Of a stretch of DNA of 64,000 nucleotides, positions 15,745-24,606 are shown piece after piece. The position numbers and the translations under genes were made by a program. This stretch comes from Streptomyces sp. SID8352 (GTDB lineage: Bacteria > Actinomycetota > Actinomycetes > Streptomycetales > Streptomycetaceae). A model generated the notes under the pieces. It worked only from the letters and a program-made list of their open reading frames with translations, was not told the DNA's origin and searched no databases. The stretch covers positions 62,756-126,755 of the forward strand of contig NZ_WWGX01000006.1 of assembly GCF_009862265.1 (NCBI RefSeq). Reading direction: 5' to 3'. Positions within the stretch are counted from its first letter, which is position 1. Each line of letters starts with the position of its first letter.

Positions 15745-15752
15745 TTGCGCAA
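15745..15752. promoter_or_regulatory. TTGCGCAA site 3 (tatB-like promoter)
   Basis: On the minus strand ACTTGCGCAATCTCTAAAG lies about 60 bases upstream of the tatB-like start. Same core, same ACTT before it and same TAAA after it as site 2. Confidence 0.6.
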
Positions 15753-16123
15753 GTATGAGAATCAAGGGGGGTGCCGGGCCGGGGTCGCCCCGGGGGCCGA
15801 GCCGGGCGCGGCCCTGGTCGGATGGCCCGTGGGAGGCCCACCACGGTGCGGTGTCCGGCGGCCTCGGCGCACGAGGGCGTTGTGGGCCGTGACGCACTCG
15901 GGCCGGCCGGCGAACCCGGCGGACGGCGGTCCCGGAAGGTGCTGGTCGCGTCACTCACGCACGTTGTCGCTCGCCGAGGGAGCCGGAGCGATCCGGCGCA
16001 CCGGGGCCCGCCGCCTCGGTGCGCCGAATCGCGTACGGTGGCCGACCGCCGGAGCGCGGCCGGACCGGCCCGGTCAGCCGGCCGCGGATGGGACCCGCGG
16101 GGGCGGCCGCCGGAGCGCGGGGG
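15753..16123. other. Non-coding spacer
   Basis: 370 bases between the tatB-like promoter and the stop of the secreted repeat protein gene. I see no gene, clear promoter or strong hairpin. Confidence 0.5.
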
Positions 16124-17233
16124 TCAGAACGCCGAGGTGTAGGCGGTGAAGAAGGGTGCCTTCACCGCTTTGCCGCCGGGGCCGTAGCAGCTGACGGAGA
16201 GTTGGACCGTGCCGCTGGTCCTGCCCCACGGGGTGGGGAAGCCGCAGTACTCCGGACCCTTGCCGAAGGCGGTGGCCTGGGCGGTGTCCGAGGGGACGGC
16301 CACCGACGGCATGGTGACGGCGAAGGGCGCTCCCGAGCCGCCGAGGGTGTTGGTGGCACCGCTGGAGTTGTAGTTGGTCAGCGGGGGCAGCGATCCGTTG
16401 TACCAGAGGTGGCCGAACGACTTCGGCGGGAACGCCGGTCCGTGGACCGCCCGCTGATAGGCGTAGCTCAGGGTCCACCGGGTGTCGTACGGGGCGTTGG
16501 ACGCGTTGTGGCAGGCGACCTCGACGGTCTGCCCGGACGTGCCCGGCACCCAGTCGGACACCTTGCAGCGCGCCCCCTGCTTCGGGTCGACGGCGGTGAC
16601 CTGGAGGTTTCCGGCGAAGGTGGAGACCCCGAGGCTGGGGAGCCACACCTTCCAGATGCCGGTCGAGCCCTTGCTCACCGAGTTCACGGCCCCTGCGGAG
16701 TTGTACTGGGTGAGAACGGCGCCGCTGATGTCGGAGTGCACATAGCCGTACGAGCCGGTCCGCGTGGAGGGAGCGCCGGTGCTGGTGGTGAAGAGGACGG
16801 TGAAGGAGGAGTTGTCGGGTGCGCCGCTGGGGAGATAGCAGTTCACGTAGACGTCCTCACCGCTCCCCACGGGCTGCCAGCCGGCGATCTGGCACCAGTG
16901 CGGGACTCTGTTGACCGCGGTGGTGTGGGCGATCCCCTGTCTGCTGGCGATCTGGGGGAAGTGCACCACGTAGGAACCGAGGCCGATCTGGTCGACCTTG
17001 ACGGGGTTGGTGGACGGCGAGGCCCAACTGCCCCACTGGCGGCTGGGGTCGGGCACGTAGCCGGGAGGCGGCGTCGGGTTGTCCAGGTAGGCGAATCCGT
17101 ACTGGTCGGGGACGGCGGCATGAGCGGAGCCGGCGGTGGGTATGGCGGCGGCCAGCAGTGTGGCCAACATGCCCATGACAAGTAGAACGACCCGGACGGG
17201 TCCGTTCGGCGGAGCTGCGGTACGGGCGTACAT
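16124..17233 (-). CDS. Secreted protein built of three degenerate repeats, unknown function
   Basis: Exported protein of 369 residues. The start is certain: AGGAGGT lies just before the ATG. A signal peptide (VRVVLLVMGMLATLLAAAIPTAGSAHA) ends near residue 40. The mature part looks like three tandem units of about 100 residues. Each has a 'Y/F-G-(Y/F/H)' opening, a V-x-(F/L/M)-P strand (VVHFPQI, KVWLPSL, AVTMPSV), a TA(V/F) strand, a Cys, then a V-x-(V/L)-x-C strand (VYVNCYLPSG, VEVACHNASN, QLSVSCYGPG) and an aromatic end strand. Each unit has two Cys, so three disulfides are likely. I do not know the family. A binding or structural role outside the cell is more likely than catalysis. Confidence 0.8.
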   Translation of the reverse strand: MYARTAAPPNGPVRVVLLVMGMLATLLAAAIPTAGSAHAAVPDQYGFAYLDNPTPPPGYVPDPSRQWGSWASPSTNPVKVDQIGLGSYVVHFPQIASRQGIAHTTAVNRVPHWCQIAGWQPVGSGEDVYVNCYLPSGAPDNSSFTVLFTTSTGAPSTRTGSYGYVHSDISGAVLTQYNSAGAVNSVSKGSTGIWKVWLPSLGVSTFAGNLQVTAVDPKQGARCKVSDWVPGTSGQTVEVACHNASNAPYDTRWTLSYAYQRAVHGPAFPPKSFGHLWYNGSLPPLTNYNSSGATNTLGGSGAPFAVTMPSVAVPSDTAQATAFGKGPEYCGFPTPWGRTSGTVQLSVSCYGPGGKAVKAPFFTAYTSAF

Positions 17234-18026
17234 GGATACCTCCTGTTGGTGAGGCCGATGCCGTCTGTGCGGATCGGCGCGGTGCTGTGGCGCGGAAGTG
17301 CCGAACCCCGCCGAAGCGCGGAGACGTGCCGAAGCGCGGAGCGTGCGGGGGTGCCGAGCGCGCTGGAGCGGGACGTTCGCCGGGTCCGGCAGTGCGGCAG
17401 TGCGGCGTGTACTGGAGTGCGGCGCGTGCGGCAGTGCTGGAGTGCGGCGCGTGCGGTTCGGGGTGGACGGTTCCGGCAGCTCGCTCCCCGCGACGGCCGT
17501 GAAGGCCCGCCGAGGTACGCGTCCGCCCGTGTCCCGACGAGGCGTCACACCCTTGAACCCGGCGCTCACCGTCCCAGAAGAACGGCCCGCTGTGGCGTAC
17601 TCCACCGGCCGTTCCGGCGCGGGTCACACCAGCCTCAGATGCTCCGGGCTCCCTTCCGGTCCCGTAGGTCACGGTGCGGGTGGACAGGTCCGGCCGCCAT
17701 GGCCCGATGGGCCCTCACTCCAGCCACTCCCACCCCGTGTCTCGCATGCGCACCACTGCCGCACATGGCTGGAACACGCTTTCGATCCCCGGCCGGGCGG
17801 CCGTTCAGTCAATTCCGGTCACCCTCGGCGTGGACCGGCCGATCTCGCTGCCCGCGGCAGGCGGCGCTGTCCGCCCGCGTCGTGTCGGGCCGCCGGTGGG
17901 GTCCGGTCGCTCCGGCCGGTCCGTCGGGATCACCGGCGGAGCGGGCGGTCGGACCGTATGTCCCGTCAGGAGAGTGCGCCCATCCGCCGATCGGATGGGC
18001 GCCGGGCGGTCGGGCGGCGGGGACGG
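17234..18026. other. Long non-coding region with short repeats
   Basis: About 790 bases upstream of the secreted protein. It holds the promoter of that gene (not identified) and a patch of short repeats described separately. Frames crossing it lack ribosome sites and look like GC artefacts. Confidence 0.45.
17388..17458. repeat. Short direct repeats, 20-bp unit twice
   Basis: CTGGAGTGCGGCGCGTGCGG occurs at 17412-17431 and again at 17437-17456 (period 25). GGCAGTGC-type pieces surround it. Non-coding. Confidence 0.8.
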
Positions 18027-20069
18027 TCAGTCCGAGGGCGGGGAGTCCGGGGCCGGGCGGGGGCGGGGGGTGTACCGGGGCTCACCGCGGCGGACGGAGC
18101 CCGGGGCCCGGGCGATGGGCCGCTTCACATGCGCGGCGGACGGCAGTTGCCACGGCACGCTGGTCACCGTGACGCCGGGGATGAACAGGAGCCGGCTCTT
18201 GAGCCAGAGCGCGGAGTGGTTGTGGAGGAGGTTCTCCCACCACCGGCCGACGACGTACTCGGGGACGAGGACGGAGACGACGTCGTGGGCGCCCTCGCGG
18301 TGGAGGGAGCGCACGTACTCCACCGCGGGCCGGGTGATCTCGCGGTAGGGCGACCGCAGGATCTTCAGCGGCACCTGGATACCGAAGTCGTCCCACTGCT
18401 CCCGCAGCGCCGCCAGCGACTCCTGGTCCACCGCGACGGTCACCGCCTCCAGTGTGTCGGGCCGGAAGGCGCGGGCGTAGGCCAGGGCGCGCAGGGTCGG
18501 CTTGTGGAGGGTGGAGACGAGCACGATCGCGTGGACCCGGGACGGGGGGACGCTCTCCGCGCGGGGGTCGGTCACCGCGAGTTCGGCGGCGGTCCGGTCG
18601 TAGTGGCGCCGGATGCCCCGCATCATCAGCCACAGCAGGACCGCGGCGAGTACGGCGATCCAGGCGCCCTGGGTGAACTTGGTGGCCAGCACGATCACCA
18701 GGACCAGTCCGGTGATCACGGCGCCGGTGGCGTTGACGGCGCGGGCCAGCCGGTGGCGACGCCGCCCGGCGGGGTCGGTGCCGGCCCGCAGCACGCGGTT
18801 CCAGTGCCGGATCATGCCGGTCTGGGAGAGCGTGAACGAGGTGAAGACGCCGAGGATGTACAGGTGGATCAGGTTGCTGACGTTCGCCCGGAAGCCGTAG
18901 AGGAGGAGTCCGGCGACGGCGGCCAGCGCCAGGATGCCGTTGGAGAAGACGAGCCGGTCCCCCCGGTTGTGCAACTGGCGCGGCAGGTAGCGGTTCTCGG
19001 CGAGGAACGAGGCGAGCAGCGGGAAGCCGTTGAAGGCGGTGTTCGCGGCGAGGATCAGGACCAGGGCCGTCGCCGCCTGGATGTAGTAGAAGCCGGGGCT
19101 GGTGCTGCCCCCGAAGACGGCCGAGGCGAGCTGGGCGATGACGGTGCGCTGGGTGTGCCCGCCGCAGCCGGCCAGCCCGACGAGCCGGCAGGGGTCGTCC
19201 GTGATGTGGACCTCGGCGATGATCGCGAGGGTGGTGATCCCGGCGAACATGGTGACCGCGAGCAGCCCCATCGCGGCCAGTGTGGTCGCGGCGTTCCTCG
19301 ACTTGGGGCGGCGGAAGGCAGGTACGCCGTTGGAGATCGCCTCCACCCCCGTCAGCGCCGTGCACCCGCTGGAGAAGGCGCGCAGCACCAGCATCACCAG
19401 CGCCGCGCCGGCCAGTGACGCGTCCCCCTGCGCCGGGGCGATGCCGTAGCGGGCGCTCTCGGCGACGGGGGCGTCGCCGAGGAGCCAGCGGAGCAGCCCC
19501 GTACCCACTATGATCAGCACACCGCCGGTGAACAGATAGGTCGGGGCGGCGAAGACCCGGCCGGACTCCCGCACGCCGCGCAGGTTCATCGCCGTCAGCA
19601 GGGCCACGAACCCCAGCGCCATCAGCACCCGGTACTCCGCCAGCGAGGGCAGCGCCGAGATGACGTTGTCCACCCCGGAGGCAACCGACACCGCCACCGT
19701 CATCACGTAGTCGACCAGCAGCGAGGCCCCCACCACCAGCCCCGCCGAGGGACCGAGGTTGGCCGTGGCGACCGTGTAGGAACCGCCGCCGCTCGGATAG
19801 GCGTTGACGACCTGGCGGTACGAGAGCACCACCACGGCCATCAGCAGGACGACCGCGGCCCCGATCCAGGGCGTGAAGTGCAGATAGGCCAGTCCGCCCA
19901 GGGTGAGGACGAGCAGGATCTCCTGGGTCGCGTAGGCGACGGAGGACAACGGGTCGGACGCGAAGATCGGCAGGGCGAGCCGCTTGGGCAGCAGCGTCCC
20001 GCTCAGTTCCTCACTGCGCATGGCCCGCCCGATGACCAGGCGTTTCAGCGTTTCGGTCACCCTCGGCAC
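18027..20069 (-). CDS. APC-superfamily permease, KimA-like, with C-terminal soluble domain
   Basis: Transporter of about 680 residues. About 12 membrane helices start with LPIFASDPLSSVAYATQEILLVL, which resembles the start of Bacillus KimA (YdaO), a K+/H+ symporter, and related APC permeases. Other conserved parts are NAYPSGGGSYTVATANLG, SGCTALTGVEAISNGVPAF and LAANTAFNGFPLLASFLAENRYLPRQL. The last 200 residues form a cytoplasmic alpha/beta domain (VHAIVLVSTLHKPTLRALAYARAF). K+ uptake is the best guess, but an amino-acid substrate cannot be ruled out. GTG start chosen by homology of the N-terminus; the ribosome site is weak. I did not recognise a c-di-AMP riboswitch upstream. Confidence 0.82.
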   Translation of the reverse strand: MPRVTETLKRLVIGRAMRSEELSGTLLPKRLALPIFASDPLSSVAYATQEILLVLTLGGLAYLHFTPWIGAAVVLLMAVVVLSYRQVVNAYPSGGGSYTVATANLGPSAGLVVGASLLVDYVMTVAVSVASGVDNVISALPSLAEYRVLMALGFVALLTAMNLRGVRESGRVFAAPTYLFTGGVLIIVGTGLLRWLLGDAPVAESARYGIAPAQGDASLAGAALVMLVLRAFSSGCTALTGVEAISNGVPAFRRPKSRNAATTLAAMGLLAVTMFAGITTLAIIAEVHITDDPCRLVGLAGCGGHTQRTVIAQLASAVFGGSTSPGFYYIQAATALVLILAANTAFNGFPLLASFLAENRYLPRQLHNRGDRLVFSNGILALAAVAGLLLYGFRANVSNLIHLYILGVFTSFTLSQTGMIRHWNRVLRAGTDPAGRRRHRLARAVNATGAVITGLVLVIVLATKFTQGAWIAVLAAVLLWLMMRGIRRHYDRTAAELAVTDPRAESVPPSRVHAIVLVSTLHKPTLRALAYARAFRPDTLEAVTVAVDQESLAALREQWDDFGIQVPLKILRSPYREITRPAVEYVRSLHREGAHDVVSVLVPEYVVGRWWENLLHNHSALWLKSRLLFIPGVTVTSVPWQLPSAAHVKRPIARAPGSVRRGEPRYTPRPRPAPDSPPSD

Positions 20070-20351
20070 GGCGTGATCGTAGACCGGTGCCGTGGGCACC
20101 GGGGGCGGCGACGCGCGGTGCGGGCGCCCGGGCGTCCGGTGTCGCCGCACCGCGCCGGACACGGTTTCGGCCGTCGAACGTCCGCGCGGTACGGATGCCG
20201 TGCCGTACGCGCACCCGTGCGGTACGGGAGTCCCGGGCCCCGCGCGGGCGACGGGAGGGGCCCGGCGTCCCGGTTCCTCCCGTCGGGCCCGGCGTCCCGG
20301 GGGGCCGGGACTCCGCGGCCCGGCTCCGGGTCATCGCGGCTCCCGGTGCTG

Positions 20352-20511
20352 GGGCCTCTCGTTTGGATCACGCCGGGCTCGCGGGGTCTGGCAGCGCACC
20401 TCGCCGCGTTGTCGTCGGTCGCCAGGGCTCCGCCCTGACTCCCTCCTCCGCCTTGCGACGCACGGCGCCGGACCCCGCTCCCTGATCCGGCCTGGTCCAA
20501 ACGGAAGACCC
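20352..20511. mobile_element. MITE-like element with about 25-bp terminal inverted repeats
   Basis: A segment of about 160 bp is bounded by inverted repeats at 20352-20376 and 20487-20511 that match at about 20 of 25 positions (shared core CGTTTGGA / TCCAAACG). Inside is a perfect 6-bp hairpin, CAGGGC-TCC-GCCCTG (20423-20437). There is no open frame of note. I see no clear target-site duplication. It could be a non-autonomous transposable element or a conserved structured intergenic element. Confidence 0.45.
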
Positions 20512-20872
20512 TGGGCGGAAAGGACCGCGCGCGGCGCGGGCACGGTGTCCGGGCCGGGGTCGGGGAGCCCGTACCGCGCGGCCTGGGCGGTGAACATGTC
20601 CGGGTACAGGCCGTCCGGTGCCCCAGGTGAACGACGTGACGTCAGATGTCCGTGCCCTACGCCGCCTTCTGGGATCCACCGGTCCGATTCCCCGGCCGCG
20701 CAGGGGTGTCGGGGGACGCCGGAACCGCTCGCCCCGGAAGGCCGGGCCGAACTCCGGGAACACCCCGCCGATGAGGACGATGTGACTGTATGTCGACGAC
20801 TGCCTTCACTCGGTGGATCTTCGTCCCGTAACGTGGTGCCGCCTTCCCCGCCTCACTCCCTGGAGTGCCCGC
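20512..20872. other. Non-coding spacer
   Basis: Between the MITE-like element and the rightward MFS gene; no recognisable gene. The last 60 bases are less GC-rich and should carry the MFS promoter. The stretch 20070-20351 on the other side of the element is likewise empty. Confidence 0.4.
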
Positions 20873-22192
20873 ATGCCCGCTCCCGCCGCCCCGCCCGCCC
20901 CGGACGGAAGACGATCCGATGCGAGCGGCGGACTGCCCGCCGTCCTGCTGATGGCCGGAAGCTGTCTGCCGATCCTGGGCGCGGTGCTGCTCGCCCCCGT
21001 ACTGCCCCGTATGCAGGACCACTTCGACGACGTCGCCGGGAGCGCCGCCCTGGTCCCGCTGGTGCTCACCGTCCCGGCGCTGTCCCTGGCCCTGCTCGCG
21101 CCGTTCGCCGGGTTCGTCCTCGACCGCTTCGGCCGCAAGCGCCTGCTGGTCGTGGCCACCGTCCTCTACACCGTGTTCGGCACCGTTCCGCTGTGGATGG
21201 GCTCGCTGCACGGCATCCTGGTCAGCCGCGTCCTGCTCGGCGTCACCGAGGCGGCCATCATGACCGCCTGCACCACGCTGATAGGCGACTACTACACCGG
21301 CAGGGCCCGCGACCGGTACCTCGCCCTCCAGACCATGTGCTCGGCAGCCTCCGCCACCCTCTTCTTCGTGCTCGGCGGCGCCCTCGGCGCGGCGGGCTGG
21401 CGGGTGCCCTTCTGGCTCTACGCGGTGGGCCTGCTGCTCGCCCCCGTGATGGCCAGGGTGCTGCCCGACCCGGCGCCATCGGCCGCGGCGTCCGGTCTCC
21501 CGGCCGTGGCGACCGAGCGGCGGCCGTTCCCGGTGCGCCGCATGGCGGGCGTCTGCCTGCTGACCGTCTTCGGCGCGGTCGTCTTCTACACCGTGCCGGT
21601 GGAGATGGCGTACCTCCTCGACGACCTGGGGGTGGAGAACACCGGGGCCATCGGCGCCGTCACCGCCGTCGCCAGTGCCGCCACCGTTGCAGGATCGATT
21701 CTCTTCACCCGGTTCACCGGGGGTCCCCGGCGCCGGCTGCCGGCCGTCTTCCTGCTCTGCGGCGCCGGCTTCGTCGTCATGGGGCTGGCCGGGAGCCTGC
21801 CGCTGCTGATCGCCGGCGCGGTGCTGAACTGCGTCGGCACGGGCCTGCTGCTGCCGTCGCTGCTGACGCTGGCCATGTCCCGGCTGGAGTTCGCCGACCG
21901 GGGCCGCGGCACCGGCCTGTGGATGTCGGCGTTCTTCCTCGGTGAGTTCATCTGCCCGCTGGTCCTCCTCGCGGGCAAGGGAGCGCTCAGCGGCCTGGCC
22001 GCGGCCGTGGGCGTGCTCGGCGGGGTGACGGCCCTGGTCGCCGCCGTTCTGCTGCCCCTGGTCCGCCGCGCTCCGGAGTCCCGGGGCGGGAAGGCCGCGG
22101 CCGCCGGTCCCGGCGCCGCGGCGCCGGAGGCCGCTCCCGGGGCGGCCCCGGCGGCCGGGACCGCCCCCGCCGCCGTCGCCGAACCGTCCTGA
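20873..22192 (+). CDS. MFS transporter, 12-TM
   Basis: Major facilitator protein, 439 residues, about 12 membrane helices. The motif A loop reads FAGFVLDRFGRKRLLVVATV and TM5 reads MCSAASATLFFVLGGALG. GGAG lies seven bases before the ATG. The last 45 residues are an Ala/Pro/Gly-rich low-complexity tail. Looks like a DHA1-type exporter; substrate unknown. Convergent with the CynX-type gene. Confidence 0.87.
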   Translation: MPAPAAPPAPDGRRSDASGGLPAVLLMAGSCLPILGAVLLAPVLPRMQDHFDDVAGSAALVPLVLTVPALSLALLAPFAGFVLDRFGRKRLLVVATVLYTVFGTVPLWMGSLHGILVSRVLLGVTEAAIMTACTTLIGDYYTGRARDRYLALQTMCSAASATLFFVLGGALGAAGWRVPFWLYAVGLLLAPVMARVLPDPAPSAAASGLPAVATERRPFPVRRMAGVCLLTVFGAVVFYTVPVEMAYLLDDLGVENTGAIGAVTAVASAATVAGSILFTRFTGGPRRRLPAVFLLCGAGFVVMGLAGSLPLLIAGAVLNCVGTGLLLPSLLTLAMSRLEFADRGRGTGLWMSAFFLGEFICPLVLLAGKGALSGLAAAVGVLGGVTALVAAVLLPLVRRAPESRGGKAAAAGPGAAAPEAAPGAAPAAGTAPAAVAEPS

Positions 22193-22250
22193 CGGACCAC
22201 GGCACGCCGCCCCGGGGCCGGCCCGCCCCGGGGCCGGGCCCTCCGCACCG

Positions 22251-23567
22251 TCAGGTAGAGGGCCGGGAGGCGAGCGAGAGGGTCGCGTCGCGGCCCGCGC
22301 CGAGCCCGATGACGGCCATCAGCACACAGAGCGCGACGAGCACGGCCAGCGGCACCCCCCAGCCGCCGGTCATCTGGTGGAGCACCCCCATCCCGAACGG
22401 ACCGGCGGCGGCGAGCGCGTAGCCGATGCCCTGGGACATGCTGGAGAGCCCCGCGGCACTGTCGCCGTCCCCGGCGCGCAGGCCGATGAGGGTCAGCGCC
22501 AGGCTGAAGGCGGCGCCGCCGACGAGGCCGAGGACGAGGGCCCAGAACCAGAGCGTCCACATCGGCGCGAGCACGACCCCGGTCAGCCCGGCGGCGGTGC
22601 CGAGGGAGACGGCCACGCAGAAGCCGCGCTGGCCGCGCCCGCCCCGGCCGACGAAGAACGGCACGGCCATGGAGCCGGCGGCCTGGAGGAAGGTGATCGC
22701 CGACATCATGTACCCGGCGGCCTCCTCGCCGAGCCCCCGGTCGACGCAGATCGCGGGCAGCCAGCCGAAGGTCACGTAGGCGAGCAGCGCCTCCAGCCCG
22801 ACGAAGGCGGTCACGAGCCAGGCCAGCCGGTCGCGGAGCAGCGGGGCGACGGCGGCCCGCCGGACACCGCCGCCCCCGCGCACCCGGCGCCGCCCGTACG
22901 GCAGCCAGGCGAGGGCGCCGACGGCGACGGGGACGGCGAGCAGGCCGAGGGAGCCGCGCCAGTCCGTGCCCGCCACGCGCTCCAGCGGGATGACCGCTCC
23001 GGCCGCGGCGGCGCCGCCGAAGGTGAGGGCCATGGTGTACGTGGCCATCATCAGCGGCACCCGGTCCGGGAACTCGCGTTTGATCAGGCTCGGCAGGACG
23101 ACGTTGGCCACCGCGATGGCCCCGCCGATCACCACCGTCCCCGCGTAGAGCAGGGCGGTCGGGGCAGGCACCCGCAGCAGGATGCCGACGAGCAGCACGG
23201 GCAGGCAGCCGAGCAGGACGCGGTCCTCCCCGAACCGGTGCCGCAGCGTGGGCCCGAGCGCGGCGAACGCGCCCAGGCAGAGCACCGGCAGCATGGTGAG
23301 CAGGCCGGCTCCGGTGCCCGAGAGCCCGAGGTCCGCCCGGATCCGCGGGAGCAGGGGGCCGAGGCTGGTGATGGCCGGGCGCAGATTGACGGAGACCAGG
23401 ATGATCCCGGCGATCAGCCCCGCCCGGCGCAGGCGGTGCGGCGTGGGCGCCGGGCGGACCGGGGCGGGATCCGGCGGGGAGCCGGACGGGAGGGCCACCG
23501 GGCTTCTTCCTGCTGCTGCGGGCGAGGGCATCAGAGCACTCTGCCACCACTGCCCGGGGAGCACCAC
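22251..23567 (-). CDS. MFS transporter, CynX/NimT type
   Basis: Membrane transporter of 438 residues with about 12 helices. The segment IILVSVNLRPAITSLGPLLPRIRADLGLSGTGAGLL is the hallmark of the CynX (cyanate)/NimT (2-nitroimidazole) MFS group. The GTG start is supported by AGGGAGG four bases upstream; an internal ATG 12 codons later has no ribosome site. Probably exports a small organic molecule. GC-rich palindromic repeats (22207-22238) between it and the convergent gene may end transcription. Confidence 0.87.
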   Translation of the reverse strand: MVLPGQWWQSALMPSPAAAGRSPVALPSGSPPDPAPVRPAPTPHRLRRAGLIAGIILVSVNLRPAITSLGPLLPRIRADLGLSGTGAGLLTMLPVLCLGAFAALGPTLRHRFGEDRVLLGCLPVLLVGILLRVPAPTALLYAGTVVIGGAIAVANVVLPSLIKREFPDRVPLMMATYTMALTFGGAAAAGAVIPLERVAGTDWRGSLGLLAVPVAVGALAWLPYGRRRVRGGGGVRRAAVAPLLRDRLAWLVTAFVGLEALLAYVTFGWLPAICVDRGLGEEAAGYMMSAITFLQAAGSMAVPFFVGRGGRGQRGFCVAVSLGTAAGLTGVVLAPMWTLWFWALVLGLVGGAAFSLALTLIGLRAGDGDSAAGLSSMSQGIGYALAAAGPFGMGVLHQMTGGWGVPLAVLVALCVLMAVIGLGAGRDATLSLASRPST

Positions 23568-23607
23568 GGATCCTCCCTGACCGCCTCGCCGCGCAGGGTG
23601 TCCGGAC

Positions 23608-23636
23608 GCCGGGTGCCCCCGGGCGGGGCACCCGGC
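23608..23636 (-). terminator. Hairpin after the siderophore ATPase gene
   Basis: Perfect 12-bp stem (23608-23619 with 23625-23636), 5-base loop, ten bases past the ATPase stop. Confidence 0.75.
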
Positions 23637-23646
23637 GGCGGAGGGT

Positions 23647-24453
23647 TCAGCGGGGAGCCGGCGCGGTGGCCGCGGCGGTGGTGCGGGCGACCGGCACCAC
23701 CACCGGGGAGCCGTCGGACGGGGCGGTGAGCACCTCCGCGTCGACCCCGTACAACTCCCGGACCAGGGAGGCGTCGATGGTGTCGCGGGGCGCGCCGCAG
23801 GCGACCACGCGGCCGTCCCGCATCGCGACCAGGGAGTCGGCGTACCGGGCGGCGGCGGCGAGGTCGTGCACGACCATCACGACCGTACGGCCGTCGGCGG
23901 CGATCTCCCTCACCAGATCGAGGACTTCGACGGCGTGGCCGATGTCGAGGGCGCTGGTCGGCTCGTCCAGCAGCAGGACCGGGGTCTCCTGGGCCAGGGC
24001 CATCGCGAGCCAGCAGCGCTGCCGCTGGCCGCCGGAGAGTTCGTCCAGGCGCCGCTCGGCCAGGCCGGTGGTGCCGGTGGCCGACAGGGCGCGCTCCACG
24101 GCCAGTTCGTCCGCGCGGGACCACTGGCGGAACAGGCCCTGGTGCGGATGGCGTCCGTAGCGGGCCAGCCCGGCCACCGTGACCGCCTCGGGTGCCTGGG
24201 GGGACTGGGGGAGCAGGGCGATGCGGTGCGCGGCCTCGCGCTGGCGCATCCGCCAGACGTCCTCCCCGCCCACCAGTACCCGGCCCGCCTCGGGGGCGTG
24301 CAGCCGGGCCATCGCGCGCAGCAGCGTGGACTTCCCGCAGCCGTTCGGCCCGACGATCGCGACGACCCGGCCCGAGGGCACGGTCACGTCGACTCCGTTG
24401 ACGACCGTTCGGCCGGAGTAGCCCGCGATGAGCCCTTCGGTGCGCAGTTCCAC
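23647..24453 (-). CDS. Siderophore ABC importer ATPase (FepC/FecE type)
   Basis: ATPase driving ferric-siderophore import, 268 residues. Walker A GPNGCGKSTLL, typical FepC MARLHAPEAGRVLVGGEDVW, signature LSGGQRQRCWLAMALAQ, Walker B VLLLDEPTSALD, and switch His in VVMVVHDLAAAARYAD. The GTG start (VELRTEGLIAGYSG) is chosen because AAAGGA stands eight bases upstream. An in-frame ATG 48 bases further upstream abuts the iron box and has no ribosome site. Divergent from the binding-protein gene; its membrane partner is the fused permease 13 kb away. Confidence 0.92.
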   Translation of the reverse strand: MELRTEGLIAGYSGRTVVNGVDVTVPSGRVVAIVGPNGCGKSTLLRAMARLHAPEAGRVLVGGEDVWRMRQREAAHRIALLPQSPQAPEAVTVAGLARYGRHPHQGLFRQWSRADELAVERALSATGTTGLAERRLDELSGGQRQRCWLAMALAQETPVLLLDEPTSALDIGHAVEVLDLVREIAADGRTVVMVVHDLAAAARYADSLVAMRDGRVVACGAPRDTIDASLVRELYGVDAEVLTAPSDGSPVVVPVARTTAAATAPAPR

Positions 24454-24500
24454 CTGGACCGTCCTTTCGAAAGTGAGACGATCCCCTTGCCGGACCGGCA

Positions 24501-24519
24501 TGAGGTAAGGCTAACCTTA
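24501..24519. promoter_or_regulatory. Iron box 1 (FepC-like / FepB-like spacer)
   Basis: TGAGGTAAGGCTAACCTTA matches the Streptomyces DmdR1/IdeR consensus TTAGGTTAGGCTCACCTAA at 15 of 19 positions. It lies between the two divergent uptake genes, so iron-loaded DmdR should repress both. Confidence 0.85.
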
Positions 24520-24606
24520 TCCGCAGCAGGGGGGTTGTTGAGGCGGCCGACGGTCGTCGGCGTCCCCCGGCGCCGTCGTACATCCCCGTGAACCATGGAG
24601 TTCCCC

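Noticed and set aside
20070..20351. Possible c-di-AMP (ydaO) riboswitch upstream of the KimA-like permease
   Set aside because: I looked for the conserved core and could not recognise it. Without a covariance-model search I will not claim it.
20368..20763. Minus-strand frame of 131 codons in the spacer with the MITE-like element
   Set aside because: No ribosome site, Arg/Pro-rich, and it runs through the inverted-repeat element.
22207..22238. Palindromic repeat between two MFS genes as a firm terminator
   Set aside because: Two copies of a GCCCCGGGGC-type palindrome are present, but no single stable stem is obvious; left as a remark only.
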